Assembly: GCA_947359465.1 (NCBI GenBank) | Contig: OX375872.1 | Span: 18,274,018-18,338,017 of the forward strand | Reading direction: 5' to 3' | Source of the DNA: Metellina segmentata | Lineage: Eukaryota > Arthropoda > Arachnida > Araneae > Tetragnathidae | Length of the DNA stretch: 64,000 bases | In this document: positions 56,206-64,000 of the stretch, piece by piece | Numbering within the stretch: the first letter of the stretch is position 1 | Layout: each line of letters starts with the position of its first letter | The notes under the pieces: model-generated | The model's input: the letters and a program-made list of their open reading frames with translations, nothing else | What the model was told of the DNA's origin: nothing | The model's database searches: none | Program-made: the position numbers and the translations under genes

Positions 56206-57010
56206 TAGGAGAAAAATAAGCTAAACATAATTTCCTCGTAAAAAAAATTCCATAAACTTCAAATTGAGAAGTAAAATATTCTTTGATTTTCAACATCTCT
56301 CGTGGAGACTCCGGTACAATTTACTTTTTCGTTTTGTGGTACGATAGGTACTGAAGTAAGATAGTTGCTTGAAATACTTACTGGATCTAAGATGGAAGCT
56401 AAATATCTTTGCCGTACGAGTAAAACACTAAGTCAACATTTTCGAGTTATGAGTTTCTTAGCTTTTCCAGACCACAATGTGATCTTTAGACTGGTGAAGT
56501 CACCTTTTCTTGGCATTATGTACGATTCCTTCTTCAGAGGGAGTAGAACTATTTCTCCTTTCCTCAGAAGCAAGTTTTTTGACTTAGTGTGTTACACTTC
56601 TAAACTGATGATATATAAAACATTACCACTATAAGATTTCAAAGTCCGAATTAAGGATAAGGAATAGCCAACACCTTTCGAAACTCATCAAGAGTCGCCA
56701 AAACATTATATCCAGGTAAAATGTCATTAGCAAAGCTCTTTACTTTAAAAGAATTTAGAAACTGAGCGAACACACCTAACTCGTAAAGTTTCGATTTTAG
56801 TTTCCTATTAATATTAAATACAGAAACGCAGCCAGGAGAGTATTCTATTATTCAGAAATATGAACAGCAACGGAATTTGAACATCGGAGGAATAAAGTAA
56901 AATATGTTCTGCTATTTGTGTGAACCTGAGTACTTTATTCTCCCTTTCCTGCTTTTAAACCATGGATTAATGAAGCACTCGGTTTAAGGCACTTAACGTC
57001 AGGATGAAAA
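56206..57010. other. Unique DNA with an unassigned 89-aa frame
   Basis: The frame 56365-56634 is open but shows no domain. No gene called. Confidence 0.4.
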
Positions 57011-57240
57011 ATGAATTATGGATTCGCCTTATCGCGCAAATACTTCTCGAAGTATAACCGATTCAAAACTTAAGGAAGAAGTTTTTGAGGCCAATAAAAT
57101 AAGAAATACTCGAACGATAAGACATGAATACACAAAACTGGCGGTATATAGAGTGGGCTGCTTCAAATACTGTTACACAGGCGTTAGGAATAGTTACAGT
57201 TAATTTTTATTTACCCATTGAAAATTTACACACACATTAA

Positions 57241-57646
57241 CCTTCCGAGTGGCTTCTACGAGATATATTGTTCATCAAAATCTGTCTAATTTTGTTAATG
57301 ATGAGTAATCTCGTCACCAAGATATTGTTGATTTTTTGATAACGACGAAATCACGATCTGGTCAGCTTTCTAATGACAACATATACCGTGAATCAAGCTC
57401 TAACAAATTTTGCTAATAACGAGACATCTTGTCATTAGAAGAAACGTATGAGATATCTCGTCATTGAAGAGGTAACAATTTTTGATAATGACGAGATCAA
57501 GATTTTGTCATTTTTCTTCTAATAACGAGATATCTCACACAAGTTCCAATCAGTTTTTTCTTCTAATGACGAGATATCTCATACAACAAAATCTGGTCAG
57601 TTTTGCATTTTAAGAGATACTTTCTTGAGAAAAACTAGCACGAGGG
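57241..57646 (+). mobile_element. M1 element with expanded array (406 bp)
   Basis: TTAA at 57237-57240 and 57647-57650. Left end CCTTCCGAGTGGCTTCTACG, right end CTAGCACGAGGG. Roughly nine palindromic cores, including repeats of the composite GACGAGATCAAGAT, TTTGTCA, TTCTAAT-ACGAGATATCT. Confidence 0.88.
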
Positions 57647-57659
57647 TTAAATATTTCAG

Positions 57660-57748
57660 TAACATTAACTCTTCACGTTTCCACGAGAGATCGCGTCCAT
57701 CAAGATCTGACCAATTTTGCTATAGACGAGATATTTCTTTATCAAGAT
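57660..57748 (+). mobile_element. M1 left-half fragment
   Basis: TTAACTCTTCACGTTTCCAC, then GAGAGATCGCGTCCATCAAG and one more monomer, cut off where the duplicated flank begins at 57749. Confidence 0.7.
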
Positions 57749-57981
57749 ATTATGGATTCGCCTTATATCGCAAATGCTTCTCGCAGTATAACCGATTCAA
57801 GACTTGAGGAAAATTTTTGAGGTCAATAAAATAAACAATATTCGAAAAGTGGGACAGCAATACACAAAGCTGGTTGTATATAGAGCCGGATGCTTCAAAT
57901 ACTGTCGTACAGGCGTTGGGAACAGTTAAAATGGAATTTGTATTTGTTCATTACAAATTTATTCATATTATTACACATAGA

Positions 57982-58383
57982 AATGGTTTCGACGAGATAT
58001 CGCGTCGACCAAAATCTGAATAATCTGCTAATGACGAGTAATCTCGTCATAAAGATACTGCCGATTTTTCGATGGAGACGAGATCAAGATCTGATCAATT
58101 TTTTCTCGACATCTCGTCCGATTCGCGAGACATCTCGTCAATAGAAGAAACGTACGAGACATCTCGTCAATAGAAGAAACGTACGAGATATCTCGTCATT
58201 AAGATAATGCCAATTTTTGATAATGACGAGATCCCGATCTGGTCAGTTCTCCTAATAACGAGATACCTCGTCCATCAAAATCAAGAACTGTTCAGTTTTT
58301 TCTTCGACGAGATATCTCGTCCATCACAATCGGGTCAGCTTTGCGTTTGACGCGATACTTTGTAGAGGTAACCAGCATGAGGG
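57982..58383 (+). mobile_element. M1 element with expanded array (~400 bp)
   Basis: Left end eroded (AGAAATGGTTTCGACGAGAT), right end AACCAGCATGAGGG then TTAA (58384-58387). The unit CGAGACATCTCGTCAATAGA, AGAAACGTA is repeated two to three times without change, a sign of recent tandem growth. Confidence 0.87.
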
Positions 58384-58405
58384 TTAAATCTCTCAGCAAC
58401 ATTAA

Positions 58406-58621
58406 TCCTGTACCTGGTTTCGGCGAGACATATTGCCCATCGAAATCTGACCAGATCTGGTAATGACGACTAAAATGGTCACATCAAGGTTCTGCCGATT
58501 TTTTTAATGAATAAATGACGATCCGGTCTGTCTTTTTCAATTGACTGAAATACATCGCCTATCAAGGATCTGATCAGCTTGATAATGACGTGAAACTTCA
58601 TCGAGACAACCGCCAGGAGGG
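58406..58621 (+). mobile_element. M1 miniature element, complete (216 bp)
   Basis: TTAA at 58402-58405 and 58622-58625. Left end TCCTGTACCTGGTTTCGGCG, right end CAACCGCCAGGAGGG. Same length as the copy at 23806-24021. Third M1 element in a head-to-tail cluster. Confidence 0.88.
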
Positions 58622-58625
58622 TTAA

Positions 58626-59290
58626 GATACATGAAAAGAGGTTTTATGCACGACATATACATACACTGGAAGACTAAGCATGCCAGCTGCTAGGAGTTAG
58701 TGCTCTGAACGCTTCTGAACTCAAAGTAGTTTATTTTTTATATAACGGTGGATATATTGTACTTTTATGCATCGCATTAATGCCACGCAGGGTTTAAGAG
58801 GTCCAAAATCATGTCAGTTTAAGGATTACCCTTGAATGTTACACTCTAGACGATTCACGGAATTCTGATGTCGTGAAGTTTGTTACGGTTCGATTTACAT
58901 GACACCCCTTAAAAGACACCTCGGAGACTAGACTGGTCTAATATCGTTCTCGAGGCTTTTATCCCTGTCCATGTTGATCGCAATTTTCGAAAAGGCTCGG
59001 ATGTTTGCTAAGCTCTTCGCCGTGATCCTTTCACCATGGTTACAGGTATGGATGTAAATTAATTCACGATTTACCACAGAAGGTACATTAATTCCTCCGA
59101 GATAATCCGGTATTCGCGTAGAAGGGGGAAGGTGATTGATAAACGACAGGAACGTAAATTTGATTTAACATTTACGGAAACGGCGCGGCTTCGTTAAATA
59201 TCATTACTATTAGTCTACGGGACAGTTTATAATTGCGTTGAGCGTGAAGTTCTGACATATTATTGACTAACAGGAATGCTGAGAGGAACT
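58626..59290. other. Unique DNA, nothing recognised
   Basis: Slightly higher GC than its surroundings. No open frame or motif I can defend. Confidence 0.4.
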
Positions 59291-59787
59291 CCTTTAAACT
59301 GGAATGAATTCACGTCGCCATTTTAACAATAAATGCATTTTTGTTTACTAAATTCATTTCACTTTAAGTATTAATTCACTAGTACAATCAACAAAAATGC
59401 GTTTCTATCTTCACTCAATTCATTTTAAGGACAAGGTTAAAAATAATATAGGGGGAGTATGATTATTTGATCCACGAACAAAAGTCAATACACATATGCT
59501 CTTTTTGTTCTCACTCTATTCATTTCACTTACAGTATTATAAATAATTACTGTGATTGCTTATCCTCATATGGGAATTAATTCACATATGCATTGATCAA
59601 TAAATGCCTGTATTGTTTACTCAATTCACTTCACTTTCAATATTATTAATAATACAGGGTGGTAATTGCTTGATACATTTACGGGAACTAATTTATGCAA
59701 TCACCAATAAATGCAATACCCTTTTTCTTTACTCAATCCATTTTATAGTCAATTTTATAAATAACAAAGGATGGCGTGACTACTTAA

Positions 59788-61259
59788 GGTATCTGACTAC
59801 GTTGAAAAGTCCATTTTTGACCAAAATTTTGTATTTCGTTTTATTTAATATTATAAAAATTTAGACTTTTTTCTTTCCTAAACAGTTTTTATTTTGTTTC
59901 TACGATCAATAGAAGTGGAGATCTATTCATTTGAATTAATCGTGAAAGCTGATTTTCAAACCGGAAGTTGAGTAATTGCGCAGTTTTGATTTTGGTTTCG
60001 CTGATAAATGAATTAAACAGCCACGCGTGTGTCTTAAATATTTAACAGCAGAATCGCAAACTCATGTTTTTATGCTGTGCTATATATCAGCCACAATTTC
60101 TTTTTATTTTGTTGTTCATGCTGTTCATCCAAAGACAAACCTATGCATGGACAATTCCGCAGGGTGAGAACAGCTGGTGTCGTTTCCAAAGGGCTAAAGC
60201 CATGGGGAAAACATTGAAAGGGAAATCACTTGGTCTTCCCAATTCAGTTATAAACATTGTGAAACCAATATACATGAGTTTGTGTGATAGAAGTCTGCTA
60301 GAAAAGTGTATGAACGGAATGACACAAAATCAGAACGAAGCCTTCAATGTAGTTATATGAAACATTGCCCCGAAAGAAACTTTTGTGAGTCTAAAAACTC
60401 TCAGACTTGCAGTTTATATTGCTGTAGTGCAGTTAAATGATGGTTTTAGGGGCTTGCTCCAAGTTTTAAATAATATTGGACTCAGTCCTGGAGTTTACAT
60501 ATAAAAAGGATATGCCTCCATTGATAAAAAGAGAATTTCCTCTTCTGAAAGGCAGTCACAGCCTTCGACGAAACTGCAAAGAAAAAAATTAAAAGCTTCC
60601 AAAAATAAAAAATGGGCATGTAAGGAGATAGAGGAAAGTTTAATGTATAAAACAGGCGAATTTTGAAGCAATTAATTTGAAATATATGTTAGTAAATTAT
60701 TTAACAAATCTTTAAATGCATTTTTCTCAGAATGTGATTTTCAATAAAATCTTTTTGCACGACAAAGATAATATCTCAAAGTGTATTCAAAATTTTTGAA
60801 TGAATTTTTTTTCCATGGCTTTTTATATTTGTTTTGAAGATCCCGAGCTAGGATATAAGTTGTATGTTGAAAGGAAATTTTTTTAGAATCTTTTCACTGT
60901 AGTGTCGTTAGGAAAAATTTCAAATTTTCATGTCTTTTCTATGTTATGTACTATATACCTTGACTGGAGAGGAATATTGCAAATATCCTAGCTCAGGCGC
61001 TAGATCATATTGTTACGAGACTTGATAAAAAATTTTGTGTAGTTGTAGTGATATGACTTTAGGTTATGGGCTTTGACGTTTTCGTCCTTTTTGACCTAAA
61101 TTTGTCAATTTTTGCCAGTTAAAAAAATATATACATACTTTTAAGAAAATTTTTGTTTTGTATTATCTTTTTATAAGGTATTTTATAATAAAAAGAAAAA
61201 AAAAACCTATTTGGACATTTTTTTGAAAAAAAAAAGCACTACGAACGTAGTCAGATACC
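59788..61259 (+). mobile_element. Kolobok-like DNA transposon with decayed transposase
   Basis: 1472 bp flanked by TTAA (59784-59787, 61260-61263). Ends are GGTATCTGACTACGTT and, in reverse, GGTATCTGACTACGTT, a perfect 16-bp inverted repeat. TTAA duplications with purine-first ends and a Mutator-like transposase fit the Kolobok superfamily better than piggyBac. The deletion derivative at 14442-15343 shares ends and internal blocks. The remnant covers only the C-terminal third of a transposase, so this copy is itself internally deleted. Confidence 0.85.
60064..60666 (+). pseudogene. Mutator-like (Kolobok-type) transposase C-terminal remnant
   Basis: The readable frame runs through 60666 with two internal stops, TGA (60358-60360) where a Trp is usual in W-x-x-x-PK and TAA (60502-60504). 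Residues ~36-45 read NSWCRFQRAK. Then follow IVKPIYMSLCDRSLLEKCMN and the highly conserved TQNQNE-F-N (residues 87-94), IAPKETFVSLKTLRLAVY and QLNDG. This order is typical of arthropod proteins with the Mutator-like transposase domain; the Glu of TQNQNE is plausibly the last catalytic acid. The first ~30 residues are hydrophobic and probably not original coding sequence. Confidence 0.8.
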
Positions 61260-61479
61260 TTAACACCCAAATACGGTAGTTAATTCACATCTGCATTCAA
61301 CAACAGTTGCCGAGTTTAGTTTACTCAATTTTAATCCTTTCCCTTTCAATTATAAATAACATAGAAGGGCATGACTTATACTGACCCCCTATGGGAATTA
61401 AATAAAAAGTGTAATCAAAATAGATTCTCTTGATTCTTTAGTCAATTAATTTTACAGTCAATATTACAAATTCTTTATT

Positions 61480-61574
61480 AAATATTCTTTGAATTAATAG
61501 ATGTGGTTATTTGGCATTAGATTTGCAGTAGGGTAAAAGCAAGTCTGTCGCAGAAATCCCATGTCGCTAAGAGG
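61480..61574 (+). mobile_element. M2 right-end fragment
   Basis: AATTAATAGATGTGGTTATT, GCAGTAGGGTAAAAGCAAGT and CATGTCGCTAAGAGG followed by TTAA (61575-61578). Only the right end is left. Confidence 0.65.
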
Positions 61575-61578
61575 TTAA

Positions 61579-62161
61579 CTAAACTAAATTTTGTTACGTT
61601 CAAAAACCACTCATAAAAGATAAGTATTTACCTATAAAGTTAAATAACGGCGTGTTCGGCATGAGTACCTACAAAGAATTAAATCGGAACAGTTCCAAAA
61701 TGATATATTTGTTTCTTTTAAAAAGTACTCTCTGGTATCAGAAAATTGATCAAGTTCCCAATACATTTGGGGGTCATAACATACTTTCTTTTTCGGTTTA
61801 ACGAATAGATGTATAAACTTTTATCTACTTTAGTGCGATTATACCTTACTGTCAAGGTTTATCTAGTTTTCCATGAACAACTTTCGCTAGGAGTGCGATA
61901 AATGCCTTTTCCTCTTTGAGACAACGAATAATTGCCCCGGAGGGGTGTGTTAGATGTTCACAGACGCTTAGAGAATATTGAATTCTAAAAATTATCCCCG
62001 TGCGACGCTCTTAACTATACCAACGAGAAGAAATTCCCCTTCGTAAGGGATAGTGAGATTCCTTGAAGTTACGAGGATATAACTATAAACTAACTTTTTT
62101 AAGGCTATATAATCAACAATTTTCGCTTATCTAAAGCTTAGGATTGTTAATAAAAGTATAT
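61579..62161. other. Unique DNA, nothing recognised
   Basis: No supported feature. Confidence 0.4.
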
Positions 62162-62165
62162 TTAA

Positions 62166-62275
62166 CCATATGAAGGTTCACATCCATAACTAAGACTTGC
62201 ATTCTGCCATCTCCCTGCTTGGCTTTAACAGATTTTGACCTGCGCAACGAATAGAATCTTTCCAATGAATTCGAA
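62166..62275 (+). mobile_element. M2 left-end fragment, interrupted by a SINE
   Basis: TTAA (62162-62165), then CCATATGAAGGTTCACATCC, ATAACTAAGACTTG and one monomer start (CGAATAGAATCTTTCCAATG). The SINE begins at 62276 and no M2 sequence is recognised after it. Confidence 0.7.
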
Positions 62276-62592
62276 GGCCGCGGCAGCCCGGTTGCAAGAG
62301 TAATGGATTAGGAACCGGAGAGCTGCGAGTTCGAATCCAAACAAAGACAGTCGTGTAGAAAGGCAGCTGGTGCACGTTAAATATGTCTTGCCCTCAAATG
62401 TCCTTACTTTGGAGAGCTGTGGAGGTTTGAAGAGAGAGGTACCAGCTCAGATGTGATCTCGTCATCTGAAAGAGGTTCAAAACTACGTGGTGTTGTTCTC
62501 GGATCTTTCCCTTCCGGTTTGATCCCGGACTGTCGTCAATAGCTCGTTGTGTTACTCCAGTCCAACGTTAATTAAAATACCTATTTACCTAT
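62276..62592 (+). mobile_element. Full-length tRNA-derived SINE
   Basis: Best-preserved head in the window: GGCCGCGGCAGCCCGGTTGC, AAGAGTAATGGATTAGGAAC, GCGAGTTCGAATCC (a strong B-box). Then GGCAGCTGGTGCACGTTAAA, CCTCAAATGTCCTTACTTTG, GATCCCGGACTGTCGTCAAT and the 3' end GTTACTCCAGTCCAACGTTA. Inserted in an M2 fragment. Confidence 0.9.
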
Positions 62593-62829
62593 CAGATCAA
62601 TTATATATAAATCTTTTTAATCCTATTCATACAAACCACACTTTTGTACACACATTATTCCAAATTTTATGAATTTTTCAAATGTTTGGGACTTGAAACT
62701 TCCTGTAACTAAAAACTTATGGAATATCTAGTCGTCAAGCGCTTATTTTGATAAAGCAAATTAATAAACCTGGTTTGCAACTTTTTGTTTTCAATTTATT
62801 AACTTAAATTAATTCAAATACGTTAATTT

Positions 62830-64000
62830 TTGCCTAAATAACCGATACCATTCTACTCCTTGAAAGAATTGAATTGGTTTGTAAGATATTTTTATGCGTG
62901 CCCCATATAAGGGTGAATAAAATCATCACCGCCTTCTTTCACCGTTAAAACCGGGCTTTATTTTCTATGCTATCCCATTCTGTAGACTCCGAGGAATTTC
63001 ATCTTACAAAGAAGCAGTATCAGCCATCCAATAGGTTTTATTTTTTAAGTACTAACCTAACAACAATCAAAACAGTGAATTGTATCCAAAACATCCGAAC
63101 ATCCTACTTGGAAAACTGAATTTGTCCACAAGATATTTGCATGCGCGTAAGAATGAATAAAATTAACCACCGCCTTCTCTAACCGTTAACTCGGGATTGC
63201 TTTTTATACTATAACCTACTCTAAACTACCAGGAGTTTCAGCTCACAAAACAATATTAGTAATATTAGATTTTAGTATTAAAGGTACTAAACTGGTAACA
63301 ATCAAAACAGTGTATTCCAGAGAATCCGACCATCATACTCCTTGAAAAGTTGAATTTGTCCCCAAGGTATATCCACATGGGTCACACGTTTGAGCGAATA
63401 AAATAATTTCCACTTCCTTCTTTAACAATTAACAAGAATATTTGATACTAACCTACCTGTAGACTCTCAAAACAGTATCCGACAGGTTTATGTGTTTAAG
63501 AGAGTATGTACTAAACTAACAACAATCAAGTCAGTAAATTATGCATAAAACATCCTACTTCTTGAAAAATTGAAATTTTTCGCATATTTCCATGCGTGTC
63601 CCACGTTAGAGTAAATAAAATCACCACCACCTTCTTTAACAGTTAGCAACGGGGGATTGTTTTTACACTAACCCAGTGTGTAAATTCTCAGGAGTTTCAG
63701 CTCACAAGACTATGTCAGATATCCACACAATAGGTTTAAAAGTTTAAGAACTAAACTACAACAATCAAAACAGTGAATTATTTCCAAGACATCCGAGTAT
63801 CCTACTTGAAAAATTGAATTTGTCCGCAAGATATTTGCATGCGTGTGCCACGTAAGAGTGAATAAAATCACTGCCGACGACTTAAACCGTACACACCGTT
63901 TCTCATTTCTAAGCTGTTTGATTATTCGTAAAGCTGCGACATAAGAAAAATAAGTGCTTTTATAGCGCGGAGCCACAAGAAGTTATTCTCATACATGAAA
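62830..64000 (+). repeat. ~235-bp satellite, five units, runs off the window
   Basis: The block CAACAATCAAAACAGTGAAT recurs near 63062, 63298, 63520 and 63760. Each is followed by ACATCC-A-CATCCTACTT, CAAGATATTTGCATGCGTGT and GAATAAAATCACCACCGCCT, TCTTTAACCGTTA. Frames over it (63710-63976) are by-products. Confidence 0.9.

Larger units (their letters stand above)
57018..57960 (+). repeat. Two-copy duplication, ~730 bp apart, each followed by an M1 element
   Basis: TATGGATTCGCCTTAT, CGAAGTATAACCGATTCAAA and GGCTGCTTCAAATACTGT, ACAGGCGTTAGGAATAGTTA (57018-57200) recur at 57749-57925 with changes. The first copy keeps a 61-aa frame (MDSPYRANTSRSITDSKLKE and onward). The second has frameshifts. 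Function unknown. Both copies are directly followed by M1 elements, so the duplicated unit is a flank plus an M1 element. Confidence 0.85.
59295..61470 (+). repeat. ~125-bp tandem array split by a Kolobok-like element
   Basis: Units contain (CA)AATAAATGC, TTTACTCAATTCATTTCACT, GTCAATATTATAAATAA and GGG(A/T)ATTAATTCA. They recur near 59327, 59390, 59495, 59599 and 59725, and again at 61264-61470 after the insertion. Confidence 0.8.

Noticed and set aside
56365..56634. 89-aa frame next to the LINE remnant
   Set aside because: Does not continue the LINE frame and shows no reverse transcriptase, RNase H or zinc-finger motif.
57241..58621. CRISPR-like look: regular palindromic repeats with spacers
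   Set aside because: Repeats are inside TTAA-bounded elements, spacers are themselves repeated, copies are dispersed, and the DNA is eukaryotic with no cas genes.
1..64000. LTR retrotransposons, endogenous viral elements or Helitrons
   Set aside because: No long terminal repeat pairs, Gag/Pol motifs, or Helitron hairpin plus CTRR ends were recognised.

Overview
This window looks like AT-rich, repeat-dominated nuclear DNA from an arthropod, most likely an arachnid such as a spider. The pointers are three lineages of Tc1-like transposases of arthropod type, a tRNA-derived SINE with a CTAC-type tail, a Kolobok/Mutator-like transposase remnant, and large numbers of TTAA-flanked miniature elements. 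I see no host protein-coding gene I can support, and no bacterial, organellar, rRNA, tRNA or CRISPR features. The species assignment is inference.

Layout. 1-8.3 kb: the 3' tip of a Tc1 element, a 31-bp minisatellite, a complete Tc1-like element (1984-3391) with an uninterrupted 346-aa transposase inserted in an unclassified repeat, a 335-bp tandem duplication and an 87-bp minisatellite. 8.3-14 kb: miniature elements, (TA)n and two tandem arrays (142 bp and ~225 bp units). 14.1-17.7 kb: a nest in which a SINE is split by a hAT-like element, which itself holds a Kolobok-like element and a triple 161-bp repeat; then another SINE and a broken Tc1. 19.2-20.9 kb: a miniature element split by a decayed Tc1. 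21-35 kb: SINEs and miniature elements in mostly featureless AT-rich DNA, including a 39-bp minisatellite. 35.9-36.4 kb: a GC/CpG-rich island with a perfect RFX X-box, directly followed by a ~190-bp satellite (to 39.5 kb) that holds a hAT-like insertion with a perfect 8-bp target duplication. 39.6-58.6 kb: more miniature elements, several paralogous duplications, a 20-bp perfect inverted repeat and LINE remnants. 59.3-61.5 kb: a tandem array interrupted by a Kolobok-like element with a decayed transposase. 62.8-64.0 kb: a ~235-bp satellite running to the window edge.

The most distinctive signal is a family of TTAA-flanked miniature elements, here called M1, with ends CCCTCCAAGTGG and CCAGGAGGG. 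Its interior is an array of ~43-bp monomers, each carrying the 16-bp palindrome GACGAGATATCTCGTC. At least twenty copies with two to about nine monomers lie in the window. A second TTAA family, here called M2 (ends CCCTCTGAGGGG and CCCTCTGAGCGTC), has the same layout with an unrelated 41-48 bp monomer. Both look like piggyBac-type non-autonomous elements, but no piggyBac transposase is visible in the window.
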